This document shows, piece after piece, positions 8,445 to 18,510 of a stretch of DNA of 64,000 nt. The notes under the pieces are model-generated. The model did not search any database, had not been told where the DNA came from, and was given only the letters and a program-made list of their open reading frames with translations. The DNA comes from CALJUZ01 sp003387805 (GTDB taxonomy: Bacteria; Bacillota; Limnochordia; Limnochordales; ZCTH02-B6). Every line of letters begins with the position of its first letter. Within the stretch, counting starts at the first letter, position 1. The stretch spans positions 1-64,000 of the forward strand of contig CALJUZ010000001.1 of the NCBI GenBank assembly GCA_937975235.1, in the 5' to 3' direction. A program made the position numbers and the translations under genes.

Positions 8445-9968
8445 TTAGTTCTTGCTGACGCGCCCCAGGTAGTGATGACCCGCGGGGTGGGGGACGAAGC
8501 CGTCGATGTTGGCCCGCGTGCCGTCAATGTTCAGCGGGAACAGCAGGAACACCCACGGCGCCTCTTCGCGCAGAATCTCCTGCACTTCGAAGTAGGCCGC
8601 CAGGCGGGCGTCCGGATCGCTGGTCGAACGCGCGAAGTCTAGCAACTCGTCCACCCGCTCGTTGGTGTAGAACGTGCGGTTGCCGGCGCTGCCGTGCTGC
8701 GAGCTGTGGAACAGCGCGTACAGGCCGTAGTCCGCGTCGGCCGTCACCGTCACCCAGCCGAGGATGAACATGTCGTGCAGGCCGGCGCCGGTGTTCTCCA
8801 GATACGCGCCCCACTCGACGATCTCCACGTCCGCCTGCACGCCGATGTCCGCCAGGTTCTGCTGCAGCGCCTCGGCGATCTGGATGCGGAGCGGGTTGTC
8901 GTTGGTCCAGATGCTGGTCCGGAACCCGTTCGGATAGCCGGCCTCCGCCAGGAGCTCCCGCGCCTTCTGCGGGTCATACGGATACGGCTCCAGCTCCGTG
9001 TGCGCGCCGAACACCTTGGGGGACAGAGGACCGAACGCCTGAACGGCCTGGCCCGAGTAAATCACCTCGACGAGAGGTTCCACGTCAATGGCGTAGTTGA
9101 CCGCCTGGCGCACCAGCGGGTTGTCGAAGGGCGCCTTCTGCACGTTGAAGCCTACGTAGCTGGCGGACAAGCTCTCGGTCGCGAAGATCTTGATGTTCGG
9201 GTTGAACTCCAGGCGCATCCGGTCGATGGGCTCGAGGTCGTAGGCGATGTCGACGCCGCCGGTCTCAAGCTCGATGGCGCGGACCGTGCCTTCGGGAATG
9301 GCCCGGATGACGACCCGCTCCACTTTGGCCGGCTCGCCCCAGTAGTCGTCGAACCGCTCCAGGGTCACGTGCGACTGCGTCACCCAGTCGACGAAGCGGA
9401 ACGGACCGGTGCCGACGGCCACCCGCAGGCCGTAGTCGGCGCCCGCCTCGGTGACGGCCTTCTCGTTCAGGATGGCCGCGACCGGGTGGGCCAGGTGGGC
9501 CAGAATCGGGCTGAACGGCGCGGACGTCTTGATGCGGATGGTGTAGTCGTCGATGATCTCGATCTCATCGATGACCTCCAGCAAGAACGCCGCGTCGGCG
9601 GCCGTGGCTGGATCCAGCAGCCGCTCGAACGTGAACTTCACGTCCGACGCCTTGAACGTTTCGCCGTTGTGGAACTTGACGCCCTCGCGCAGCTTGAACT
9701 CGTACGTCAGCTCGTCCAGCTGCTCCCAGGACGTGGCGAGGCCGGGATACAGGTTGAGGTCTTCGCCCATGACGATAAGCGTTTCGTAAATCTGCCGGCG
9801 CACGCGCGACGACGGCTGGTCGTTGGTCGTATGCGGGTCGAGGTTGACCGCGTCCGCACCCTGCGCCACGATCAGCGTCTGGGCCGATGCGGACCCGAGA
9901 CCGAAGAATCCGACGAGGAGAGCGGCAATGACAAACCCGACGACGAGAAACCGACCGCTGGTTCGCAT
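8445..9968 (-). CDS. ABC transporter substrate-binding protein, family 5 (peptide/opine/nickel type)
   Basis: Encodes 507 residues. A signal peptide (about 1-29) ends ASA-Q with no lipobox cysteine, so the mature protein is not a lipoprotein. The family-5 solute-binding fold is shown by NLDPHTT near residue 43, LATSWEQ, YEFKLREGVKFHNGE, DVKFTFERLLDP, VGTGPFRF, NPLVRQAVNYAID and YDPQKARELLAEAGYPNGF. It delivers its ligand to the DppB/DppC-like permeases encoded downstream. The ATG ending at 9968 has GGGAGGAAAC upstream. Free secretion would be expected in a diderm periplasm; in a monoderm cell it would normally be lipid-anchored. Confidence 0.93.
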   Translation of the reverse strand: MRTSGRFLVVGFVIAALLVGFFGLGSASAQTLIVAQGADAVNLDPHTTNDQPSSRVRRQIYETLIVMGEDLNLYPGLATSWEQLDELTYEFKLREGVKFHNGETFKASDVKFTFERLLDPATAADAAFLLEVIDEIEIIDDYTIRIKTSAPFSPILAHLAHPVAAILNEKAVTEAGADYGLRVAVGTGPFRFVDWVTQSHVTLERFDDYWGEPAKVERVVIRAIPEGTVRAIELETGGVDIAYDLEPIDRMRLEFNPNIKIFATESLSASYVGFNVQKAPFDNPLVRQAVNYAIDVEPLVEVIYSGQAVQAFGPLSPKVFGAHTELEPYPYDPQKARELLAEAGYPNGFRTSIWTNDNPLRIQIAEALQQNLADIGVQADVEIVEWGAYLENTGAGLHDMFILGWVTVTADADYGLYALFHSSQHGSAGNRTFYTNERVDELLDFARSTSDPDARLAAYFEVQEILREEAPWVFLLFPLNIDGTRANIDGFVPHPAGHHYLGRVSKN

Positions 9969-10177
9969 TGCGTTAGGTTTCCTCCCTTAAACGTAGTAAT
10001 TTTGCGCGCCCGTTCCCGATGCGGCGACGTCGTCGCCCGTCCCCCCAGGCATAGCGCAAAGAAATAAGCACTCCGCATGTGGCGAATCGACCTTCTTATT
10101 GCGGCACATTTTTCCCGTTGCGAAGTGGAAACCGTTGCCTTCGGTTTTTGTATCGATTCAGACGCCGGGTTGATCAG

Positions 10178-10205
10178 TTGCTAACGCCCTTCGCTATGGT
10201 ATAAT
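10178..10205 (+). promoter_or_regulatory. ispG promoter (sigma-A type, extended -10)
   Basis: TTGCTA (10178-10183), a 16-base spacer, and a perfect TATAAT (10200-10205) preceded by TGG give a strong extended -10 promoter. Transcription should begin near 10212. This excludes an in-frame GTG at 10208 as the ispG start and supports TTG 10241. Confidence 0.85.
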
Positions 10206-10240
10206 CGGTGTGCACCCGAAAGGGCACGGAGGGAAAGCGC

Positions 10241-11524
<1,284 letters not shown>

Positions 11525-11665
11525 CCGGCACGCCCGAGCGATCCGTCGTACCGTTTCCGGCGATCCCGGCGCGACCGGCGGGGGCGCGGTGCGTTTCCGC
11601 GCTCTCCGTGCGCGCCGCTCGCACGATAGAAGTATACATACGTTGAGAAAAGGAGGTGTACGTCG

Positions 11666-12535
11666 TTGTCCGTTGAGCGTATCGCGGTGCTCGGCGCCGG
11701 CACCATGGGGCACGGCATCGCCCAGGTGGCCGCCATGTCGGGCTTCGCCGTGGCGCTGCAGGACGTTTCGGAAGACGCCCTCTCTCGCGCACAGGGCCAA
11801 ATCGCGTGGAGTCTGGAGCGCCTGGTGGAGAAGGGCCGCCTGGAGCGGGCCGACGCGCAGCAGGTGACAGAGCGCATCCGCACCACGACGGTCCTGGCCG
11901 AGGCCGTGGCCGAGGCGGATTTCGTCATCGAAGCGGTGCCGGAGCAGCTGGAGCTCAAACTGTCGGTCTTCGGCGAAGTCGACCGGCTGGCGCCGCCGCA
12001 CGCGGTCATTGTCAGCAACACGTCGCAGTTCAGCATCACCCGCCTGGCTGCGGCCACGGGCCGTCCCGACCGGGTCTGCGGCATGCACTTCTTCAATCCG
12101 CCGGCGCTGATGAAGCTCGTGGAGATTGCGCGCGGGGAGCGCACGTCCGACGAGACCCACCGGGTCGTCGAGGAGACGGCCGCCCGGATGGGCAAGGAAA
12201 CGGTGACGTGCAAAGACAGCCCGGGCTTCATTACGACGCGGCTCATCGGGCTCTTGTGGGTGGAGGCCCTCCGCTTGGTCGAGGAAGGCGTGGCCTCGCC
12301 GGAAGACATCGACAAGGCTTGCCGCCTGGGCCTGGGCCACGCGATGGGTCCGCTGGAGACGGCGGACTGGTCGGGCCTGGACGTGGCCCTCGCGGTGGCC
12401 GACAGCCTGAAGGAACGGCTCGGTGAGCGTTTTCTGACCACGCCGACCCACAGAAACCTTGTCCACGCCGGCTTCGTAGGGCGCAAGGCCGGCAAAGGCA
12501 TCTACACGTACGACAACGAGAGCGGCAAGCATTGA
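11666..12535 (+). CDS. 3-hydroxybutyryl/3-hydroxyacyl-CoA dehydrogenase
   Basis: Encodes 289 residues, the normal length of single-domain Hbd/PaaH enzymes. It oxidises (S)-3-hydroxyacyl-CoA with NAD(P)+ or runs in reverse. The Rossmann motif GAGTMGHG is at residues 10-17. The substrate region has SNTSQFSITRLA and the catalytic CGMHFFNPP. The C-terminal domain holds DSPGFITTRLI, GLGHAMGPLETADWSGLD and GRKAGKGIYTYD. TTG 11666 has an excellent AAAAGGAGGTG binding site. No beta-oxidation partner is adjacent, so physiological direction cannot be assigned. A TATACA element at 11633-11638 may be its -10, but I see no -35. Confidence 0.94.
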   Translation: MSVERIAVLGAGTMGHGIAQVAAMSGFAVALQDVSEDALSRAQGQIAWSLERLVEKGRLERADAQQVTERIRTTTVLAEAVAEADFVIEAVPEQLELKLSVFGEVDRLAPPHAVIVSNTSQFSITRLAAATGRPDRVCGMHFFNPPALMKLVEIARGERTSDETHRVVEETAARMGKETVTCKDSPGFITTRLIGLLWVEALRLVEEGVASPEDIDKACRLGLGHAMGPLETADWSGLDVALAVADSLKERLGERFLTTPTHRNLVHAGFVGRKAGKGIYTYDNESGKH

Positions 12536-12618
12536 CGTGGCAGGCGCACGACACGGACACGGGCGGCGGTCCCGGGGGGCCGGGGCTTAGGTCCCGGAAC
12601 GCCGCCTGCTGCGGGCAG

Positions 12619-12679
12619 GATAATTAGTTTCGTTGACGAATTATCTTGGCGGTTTGTCCCGAACAGAGCGGGACAAAAC
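12619..12679 (+). promoter_or_regulatory. two inverted repeats in the ctaC leader (candidate operator / leader hairpin)
   Basis: GATAATT (12619-12625) and AATTATC (12639-12645) are exact complements around a 13-base spacer; the symmetry extends two bases further with one mismatch, giving a 27-base near-palindrome that is A+T-rich in a G+C-rich genome. A second perfect 9-bp repeat (12653-12661 with 12669-12677, TTTGTCCCG type) lies just upstream of the ctaC binding site. The first looks like a regulator operator, the second like an mRNA hairpin. I could not place a good sigma-A promoter here. Confidence 0.55.
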
Positions 12680-12711
12680 TCATCACACGGCGAGCGAGTG
12701 AGGAGTCGAAG

Positions 12712-13779
12712 GTGAAACATCTCCGGATATTGTTGGCCTTTGGACTTGTCGTCACCGGCGCGCTGCTGGCCGCGGCCTCGGGCGTCGCGCAGGCGGCCGG
12801 GCCGCAAAACTGGCTGTATCCCGGCGGTCCCGTGGCCGAGATGCAGCTGGGTCTGTTCATGCTGACGACCTGGATTATGGTCTTCGTTTTCGTCGTCGTT
12901 TCCGGACTCTTGATCTACGCGATCGTGAAGTTCCGTGCGAAAGGCGCGGAGGAGGCCGGCACCGCCGCGGCCGAGGCGGCGGCGGCCAAGGAGGACTTGC
13001 CTCCCCAGTTCGAGGGCGATCCGAGGCTGGAGATCGTTCTGACGATCGTGCCTTTTATTTTGCTGGTCATTATGGCTATTCCCACCGTCAACCTTAACTT
13101 CGCGCTGGCGGCCGACCCCGAAGGGGACCCGTTGCACGTGCGCGTCGTCGGCCACCAGTGGTGGTGGGAATTTGAGTACGTGGATCTCGGCATCATTACG
13201 GGCAACGAACTCCGGATTCCCACGGGCCGGCCCGTGGTGCTGCACATTGAAACGGCCGACGTCATCCACAAGTTCTGGGTGCCGCGCCTGGCCGGCAAGA
13301 TCGACGCCATCCCGGGCCGCGTGAACACCGCGTGGATTCAGGCCGACGAACCGGGTGTGTACTGGGGCCAGTGCGCCGAGATGTGCGGCACCCACCATGC
13401 CAACATGCGCACGCGCGTCGTCGCGCTGCCGCCCGACGAGTTCGAGCAGTGGGTGGCCAACTACGGCCGCGGCCCGGTGGTGGAGACCGCGGAGGAGCTG
13501 GCCGCCGCGGAGCGCGGCAAGCTGGTGTTCGAGACGCGCGGCTGCCAGGCTTGCCACACCATTGAAGGCACCTCGGCCGTGGCCAAAGTCGGGCCCAACT
13601 TGACCGACATCGGCACGCGCCTGACGCTGGCCGCGGGCATGATGGACAACAACCGGGAGAACCTGAAGCGCTGGATTTCCGATCCGCAGGGCGTCAAGCC
13701 GGGCAACCGGATGACCAGGCTCCCGCTGTCCGAGGACGAGCTGGACGACCTGGTCACGTACTTGCTGAGCCTGAAGTAA
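12712..13779 (+). CDS. ctaC: cytochrome c oxidase subunit II with fused cytochrome c domain (caa3 type)
   Basis: Encodes 355 residues from GTG 12712 (GAGGAG upstream). A signal segment (1-29, not a lipobox) is followed by two membrane helices (about 46-74 and 105-126), the aromatic HQWWWEF element at 148-154, and a complete CuA site: His186, Cys221, Glu223, Cys225, His229, Met232. The C-terminal domain is a class I cytochrome c with CxxCH at 278-282 and a likely Met334 axial ligand. This fusion defines caa3 oxidases of Bacillus and Thermus, which accept electrons from a membrane cytochrome c. It is the first gene of ctaCDEF. Confidence 0.97.
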   Translation: MKHLRILLAFGLVVTGALLAAASGVAQAAGPQNWLYPGGPVAEMQLGLFMLTTWIMVFVFVVVSGLLIYAIVKFRAKGAEEAGTAAAEAAAAKEDLPPQFEGDPRLEIVLTIVPFILLVIMAIPTVNLNFALAADPEGDPLHVRVVGHQWWWEFEYVDLGIITGNELRIPTGRPVVLHIETADVIHKFWVPRLAGKIDAIPGRVNTAWIQADEPGVYWGQCAEMCGTHHANMRTRVVALPPDEFEQWVANYGRGPVVETAEELAAAERGKLVFETRGCQACHTIEGTSAVAKVGPNLTDIGTRLTLAAGMMDNNRENLKRWISDPQGVKPGNRMTRLPLSEDELDDLVTYLLSLK

Positions 13780-13845
13780 TCGCGATGCGCAGCTCGTCGG
13801 CGGGCGCGAAGCGCTTTTCGTATCACGGGAGAAGGAGTTGCAGTC

Positions 13846-15738
13846 ATGGCGACTACGACGGTTTCGAGGTCTTTTTGGCAGGCGCTGCCTAAACCGAAGT
13901 CGGAAACCGGCTTTTGGAGCTGGGTCACCACCGTTGACCACAAGCGCATCGGCATTATGTACTTCTGGACGTCGCTGTTCTTCTTCCTCGTCGGCGGCGT
14001 GGAAGCGCTGCTGATGCGCCTGCAGCTGGCCGGGCCGGAGTTGGATATCATTCACCCGGACTTGTTCAACCAGCTGTTTACGATGCACGCCACGACCATG
14101 ATCTTCCTGGGCATCATGCCTCTCACGGCGGCGTTCTTCAACTACTTGATTCCGCTGATGATCGGCGCCCGGGACGTGGCCTTTCCGAAGCTGAACGCGT
14201 TCAGCTACTGGACGTTCCTTCTGGGCGGCATTCTGCTCAACGCCAGCTGGTTCCTGGGCGGGCCGTCGGACGCGGGCTGGTACGGCTATCCGACGTACAG
14301 CCTGTCGCAGTACAACCCGGGCCTGGGCGTGGACTTCTGGACCATCGGCCTGCTGATTACCGGTATCGGCACGCTGGTGTCGGGCTTCAACTTCATCGTG
14401 ACCATCCTCAACATGCGGGCGCCGGGCATGAGCCTGATGCGCATGCCTATGTTCGCGTGGGGCACGCTGGTCACCATGTTCCTAATCGTGTTCTCGTTCC
14501 CGGTCATCACCGTGGCGCTGCTGTTGGTGCTGTTTGACCGGCAGTTCGGCACGCTGCTGTTCGACGTCTTCGCCGGGTCGGACATTACGCTGTACCACCA
14601 CTTGTTCTGGGTGTTCGGCCACCCGGAGGTGTACATCATCATCCTGCCCGGCATGGGCATCGTGTCGGAGATTATCCCGACCTTCAGCCGCAAGCCGCTG
14701 TTCGGCTACCCCGTGATGGTGTTCTCCACCATGCTCATCGGGTTCGTCGGCTTCGGCGTCTGGTCCCACCACCTGTTTACGCTGGGCTTCGGCCCCGTGG
14801 TCAACACCGTGTTCGCGCTGGCGACCATGATCATCGCGGTGCCCACGGGCGTGAAGATGTTCAACTGGATCGGCACGCTTTGGCGCGGACGTCTGCGCAT
14901 GACCGCGGCCATGATGTACGCCCTGGGCTTTCTGGCCCTGTTCCTGATTGGCGGCCTGACGGGCGTCATGCTGTCGGCCGCGCCGTCCAACACGCAGATT
15001 CACCATACGTACTTCGTGGTGGGTCACTTCCACTACGTCATGATCGGCGGCGCGCTGTTCTCGCTGTTCGGCGCCATGCACTACTGGTGGCCCAAGATGT
15101 TCGGCCGCATGCTGGACGAGAAGCTGGGCAAGGTCACGTTCTGGATTTTGTTCATCGGCTTTAATCTGACGTTCTTCCCGATGATCATCCTGGGCGTGCT
15201 GGGCATGCCGCGCCGTATCTACACCTACTCGGCGGACATGGGCTGGGATCTGGCCAACCTGACGTCCAGCATCGGCGCGTTCACCATGGCCGTGGCGGTG
15301 CTGCTGGCGCTCTACAACATCTTCAACACGATGCGCAAGCCCCAGGGCGCGCCCGCGGACCCGTGGGACGCCCGCACGCTGGAGTGGACCATCCCTTCGC
15401 CGCCGCCGGCCCACAACTTTGACCAGCTGCCGGTGGTGTCCAGCCGCGACGAGCTGTGGCATCGCAAGCACCCGCACCTGGAGCCGCTGGCGGGCGCGAC
15501 GAAGGAGGAAATCGCGGCCGCCAAGGCGCTGGTGGGCGAGGAGACCGAGATCGTCATGCCCGGCGGGTCGTACATGCCGCTGTTGATGGCCCTGGGCATC
15601 TTCGTGGCGGGCTGGGGCCTGCTGTACAGCATGCCGCTGTTCTGGATCGGCGTGGCGTGGACCATCGTCAGCATGATGGGCTGGGGCCTGGAGGGCGACA
15701 ATGTGAAGGTGATTCGTGTGGGAGGCGAAAAAGCATGA
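13846..15738 (+). CDS. ctaD: cytochrome c oxidase subunit I (heme-copper, A-type)
   Basis: Encodes 630 residues, close to Bacillus CtaD. The 12-helix core holds the heme and CuB ligands: an early His in FTMHATTMIF, FGHPEVY with the His-Tyr pair and the D-channel Glu, and the SHHLFTLG pair of His. The K-channel lysine is kept in VPTGVKMFNW, and HHTYFVVGHFHYV binds the two hemes. A C-terminal extension adds further hydrophobic segments. It reduces oxygen at the heme a3-CuB centre and pumps protons. GAGAAGGAG precedes ATG 13846. Its stop overlaps the ctaE start. Confidence 0.97.
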   Translation: MATTTVSRSFWQALPKPKSETGFWSWVTTVDHKRIGIMYFWTSLFFFLVGGVEALLMRLQLAGPELDIIHPDLFNQLFTMHATTMIFLGIMPLTAAFFNYLIPLMIGARDVAFPKLNAFSYWTFLLGGILLNASWFLGGPSDAGWYGYPTYSLSQYNPGLGVDFWTIGLLITGIGTLVSGFNFIVTILNMRAPGMSLMRMPMFAWGTLVTMFLIVFSFPVITVALLLVLFDRQFGTLLFDVFAGSDITLYHHLFWVFGHPEVYIIILPGMGIVSEIIPTFSRKPLFGYPVMVFSTMLIGFVGFGVWSHHLFTLGFGPVVNTVFALATMIIAVPTGVKMFNWIGTLWRGRLRMTAAMMYALGFLALFLIGGLTGVMLSAAPSNTQIHHTYFVVGHFHYVMIGGALFSLFGAMHYWWPKMFGRMLDEKLGKVTFWILFIGFNLTFFPMIILGVLGMPRRIYTYSADMGWDLANLTSSIGAFTMAVAVLLALYNIFNTMRKPQGAPADPWDARTLEWTIPSPPPAHNFDQLPVVSSRDELWHRKHPHLEPLAGATKEEIAAAKALVGEETEIVMPGGSYMPLLMALGIFVAGWGLLYSMPLFWIGVAWTIVSMMGWGLEGDNVKVIRVGGEKA

Positions 15739-16358
15739 GCAGCCGAGCCGTGGCCGCCCACGAGCGGGAAGTGACCCATGCCCCGCCGAGCCTGGGCTTG
15801 CCGAACCAAAAGTTCGCGATCTGGGTGTTCATCGCCTCGGAGTCCATGTTCTTTGCGTCGCTGATCACCACGTACATGGTGTTCCGCTACCGCAGCGTCG
15901 TGGGCCCGCACCCGCAGGACATCATCAACATCCCGATGGTGACGGTCTCCACGTTCATGCTGCTCATGAGCAGCTTGACCATGGCGCTGGCCGTGTCCGC
16001 GGCCAACCGGGGCGAAGCCCGCAACACGGGCAAGTTTCTGCTGATGACGATTTTGGGCGGCGCCATCTTCCTCGGGATCCAGTTCTACGAATGGTACCAT
16101 ATCATCACGGAACTGGGCCTGACGTGGCGCACCAACATCTTCGGCAGCATCTTCTTTATCCTGACCGGCTTCCACAAAGCCCACGTCATCCTGGGCATGA
16201 TTTGGCTGGCGCTTCTGGCTATCACGGCCTTTCGCGGCACGTTGAAAGAGAAGCACGCGGTCAACGTGGAAGTGGCCGGTTTGTACTGGCACTTCGTGGA
16301 CATCGTCTGGATCGTGGTGTTCACCGTCGTCTTCCTGCTGACGGAAGCCGGCGTGTGA
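15735..16358 (+). CDS. ctaE: cytochrome c oxidase subunit III
   Basis: Encodes 207 residues from the ATG at 15735, which shares ATGA with the ctaD stop and follows GGAGGCGA. Five hydrophobic helices and the family motifs WVFIASESMFF, ILGGAIFLGIQFYEW, GFHKAHVILGMIW and YWHFVDIVWI identify subunit III. It stabilises subunit I and its proton-uptake path. Translation is coupled to ctaD. Confidence 0.96.
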   Translation: MSSRAVAAHEREVTHAPPSLGLPNQKFAIWVFIASESMFFASLITTYMVFRYRSVVGPHPQDIINIPMVTVSTFMLLMSSLTMALAVSAANRGEARNTGKFLLMTILGGAIFLGIQFYEWYHIITELGLTWRTNIFGSIFFILTGFHKAHVILGMIWLALLAITAFRGTLKEKHAVNVEVAGLYWHFVDIVWIVVFTVVFLLTEAGV

Positions 16359-16388
16359 GCGCGGGCTGTGGCGAAGGGGGAGCAACAG

Positions 16389-16685
16389 ATGCAGCAGGGT
16401 CAAGCGGTGCAGTCGGCCCAGGCGGCGACGAGAGAGTACCTTCGCGTCGGCGTGACGCTGTTCATTCTGACCATCCTGGAAGTGGCGGTCATCTATGTCG
16501 AGGCGCTGCGCCCGGCGCTGGTGCCCATTCTGGTTCTCTTGTCGCTGTGGAAGTTCATCCTGGTGGTCAACATCTTCATGCACCTGAAGTACGACAGCCG
16601 GGTGTACACCGGGTTCTTCTCGGCGGGGATGGCGCTGGCGGTGCTCATCACGGCCGCCCTCGTCATCATGTTCGCCGGCCGGTAA
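16389..16685 (+). CDS. ctaF: cytochrome c oxidase subunit IV (prokaryotic)
   Basis: Encodes 98 residues from ATG 16389, chosen over GTG 16368 because AAGGGGGAGC lies eight bases before it and nothing comparable precedes the GTG. Three hydrophobic helices and the characteristic LWKFILVVNIFMHLKYD identify the COX4_pro family. It is a small accessory subunit of the caa3 oxidase and the last gene of the operon, followed by a strong hairpin. Confidence 0.93.
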   Translation: MQQGQAVQSAQAATREYLRVGVTLFILTILEVAVIYVEALRPALVPILVLLSLWKFILVVNIFMHLKYDSRVYTGFFSAGMALAVLITAALVIMFAGR

Positions 16686-16732
16686 ACGAGGAGTCGTGCA
16701 CCCCGGCTCGGCACCGAAGCCAGGGTGATGCG

Positions 16733-16761
16733 GGCGCCGGGAGGAGGCTCCTCCCGGCGCC
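16733..16761 (+). terminator. terminator of the ctaCDEF operon
   Basis: A perfect 13-bp G+C-rich stem (16733-16745 with 16749-16761) with a 3-base loop lies 47 bases after the ctaF stop. The following bases TTGCCTTTC are only moderately T-rich. Confidence 0.7.
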
Positions 16762-16829
16762 TTGCCTTTCCGGCGCTGGTGCTCTGCGGCGTTTTCCGCC
16801 GGCCAAGGCGGCCGCGGCACGGCCAGTGC

Positions 16830-16838
16830 TGGTATAAT
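16830..16838 (+). promoter_or_regulatory. ctaG promoter (extended -10)
   Basis: TGG followed by a perfect TATAAT (16833-16838) gives an extended -10 element, 74 bases before the ctaG start. No convincing -35 hexamer is visible. It lies after the ctaCDEF terminator, so ctaG is likely transcribed separately. Confidence 0.65.
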
Positions 16839-16911
16839 GATGGTTGCAGTATTGCAGGCTGTCCGCCGCGGGCCCAGGCGGCGCCGCGGCGGCCGCGTGA
16901 GGGATGATCCG

Positions 16912-17742
16912 ATGACGCTGGGAGTTTTGGCCCACGGGATGCCCGGCACGACGCTGCGCTGGTGGTACCCGGAAGTGTGGGCCGTGGTACTGGCCTTTTG
17001 CACGATTTACTTCTACCTGGTGGGGCCGTTCCGCGAGCGGCACGGGCTGGCGCCCCGCATGGAGCTGCCGGAGACCCTGTATTTTCTGGCGGCCATGCTG
17101 GTCATGTTCGTGTCGGAAGGCACGCCCATCCACCACGTGTCGGAGAAGTTTTTGTTCAGCATGCACATGACGCAGCACGTGCTGCTCACGATGGTCATGG
17201 CGCCGCTGCTGATCCGAGGGACTCCGGGCTGGCTCGTCAGCTACGGCCTGCGGTTCCCGTGGCTTCGCAAGACGCTGACGTTCCTCACCCGGCCGGTCAT
17301 CGCGCTGGTCGCGTTCAACGCGGTCAACGCGGCGTGGCACCTGCCGTACTTTTACCAGGCGGTGCTGCTGCACCACTGGTTCCACATCGTGCAGCACGTG
17401 GTCCTGGTGATCACGGCCCTGATGATGTGGTGGCCCATTTTGAGCCCGTCCCGGGAGCTGCCCAGGCTGCCTTACGGCGCGCAGACGGTGTACATTTTCC
17501 TGTTGCTGCTCCTGCAGCTGCCGGTGTTTGCGCCCATCATCTTCTCCGAGTCTTTGTTCTACGAGTTTTACGTGGAGGCGCCGGACATGTGGGGCTTGGA
17601 GCCCTTGGCGGATCAGCAGCTGGCCGGCGCCGTCATGCAGCTGGGCGGCATGGCCATCATGGTCTACTTCATGGGCCGCGCCTTCTTCCGCTGGGCCAAG
17701 GAGGAAACTTCGCCGCGCCTGCGTTCGCCCGAGCGCGCGTGA
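16912..17742 (+). CDS. ctaG: cytochrome c oxidase assembly factor CtaG (Caa3_CtaG family)
   Basis: Encodes 276 residues from ATG 16912 (GTGAGGGA upstream). Seven hydrophobic helices carry the Caa3_CtaG family signatures: MHMTQHVLLTMVMAPLL, a His-rich HHWFHIVQHVV segment, and NAAWHLPYFYQ. In Bacillus this protein is needed for expression of caa3 oxidase, probably in delivering copper. It is unrelated to the Cox11-type CtaG of proteobacteria. Its place after ctaF fits that job, and it has its own promoter. Confidence 0.93.
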   Translation: MTLGVLAHGMPGTTLRWWYPEVWAVVLAFCTIYFYLVGPFRERHGLAPRMELPETLYFLAAMLVMFVSEGTPIHHVSEKFLFSMHMTQHVLLTMVMAPLLIRGTPGWLVSYGLRFPWLRKTLTFLTRPVIALVAFNAVNAAWHLPYFYQAVLLHHWFHIVQHVVLVITALMMWWPILSPSRELPRLPYGAQTVYIFLLLLLQLPVFAPIIFSESLFYEFYVEAPDMWGLEPLADQQLAGAVMQLGGMAIMVYFMGRAFFRWAKEETSPRLRSPERA

Positions 17743-17847
17743 GCGCGCGAAAATACCGCGAAATGGGGGTCGCCCGCGAACTCCGCTCCGGTGTATAACG
17801 GGATTGCCCCGGGCCCGGCCCGGGAGCACGGCCGGAGGTGAGGGCGG

Positions 17848-18510
17848 ATGAGCGGACGACTGTTGCGTTGGCTGCTCCTTGGCGTGCTGGGCGGCGTGGC
17901 GCTGGGCGCGGCCGCGGGCGCGGGGGAGCCGAGCCGCGCGGCGCCGGCGGTGACGCCGTACCGAGACCTGCGCTACGAAGGCGTCATCGCCCAGACCGAC
18001 TGGTACACGTGCGGGCCCGCGGCGGCCGCGACGCTGCTGCGCTATTACTTCGGTCTGGACGTGGACGAGTCGGACGTTTTGGAGGCCGCGGCGGCCGCGG
18101 GCGGTCTGGACCCTTCCGCGGGCGTGTCGGCCCTGGCGCTGGTGCGCAGCCTGGGGGCCTTCGGCGTGCCGGCCCAAGGGTACCGGCTGACGCCGGAGGC
18201 GCTGGCCGACTACTTCCGCCGCGGCGGCCTGCCCGTCATCGCGCACGCGACCCGGCCCCGGCAGCACTACGTCGTCGTCGTCGGCCTGGTGGGAGACTAC
18301 GCTTTGGTGGCGGACCCCTCGTGGGGCCGGCGCGTCGAGCGCTGGGTGGACTTTGCCGCGGACAAAGGCTTTTCCGGGGTGGTCCTGGTGCCGGTGCCCG
18401 AGGCGGGGCTCGCGGCGGCGGCCGCCGACGCGCAGCGGCTGGCCCTGGAGGGGGCGGCCCGGGATCTGCGGCGGCTGGACCGGTTGGGCGCGGAGGTGGG
18501 ACGCCCATGA
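17848..18510 (+). CDS. secreted C39-family peptidase-like protein
   Basis: Encodes 220 residues from ATG 17848, with GGAGGTGAG seven bases upstream. An N-terminal signal peptide (about 1-25) directs export. The papain-like C39 fold is complete: Gln49 (oxyanion), Cys55 in WYTCGPAAAATLL, His140 in QHYVVVVG and Asp156 in LVADPSWG. There is no ABC or membrane domain, so it is not a bacteriocin exporter. Stand-alone secreted C39 proteins include FapD of Pseudomonas functional-amyloid secretion. Its stop overlaps the next start by ATGA, tying it to the beta-barrel-like protein that follows. The real substrate is unknown. Confidence 0.85.
   Translation: MSGRLLRWLLLGVLGGVALGAAAGAGEPSRAAPAVTPYRDLRYEGVIAQTDWYTCGPAAAATLLRYYFGLDVDESDVLEAAAAAGGLDPSAGVSALALVRSLGAFGVPAQGYRLTPEALADYFRRGGLPVIAHATRPRQHYVVVVGLVGDYALVADPSWGRRVERWVDFAADKGFSGVVLVPVPEAGLAAAAADAQRLALEGAARDLRRLDRLGAEVGRP

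Noticed and set aside
12619..12645. Rex or Fnr operator in the ctaC leader
   Set aside because: The half-site GATAATT does not match TTGTGAA or TTGAT-type consensus.
17848..18510. C39 protein as a bacteriocin processing exporter
   Set aside because: It is 220 residues with a signal peptide and no ABC or membrane domain.
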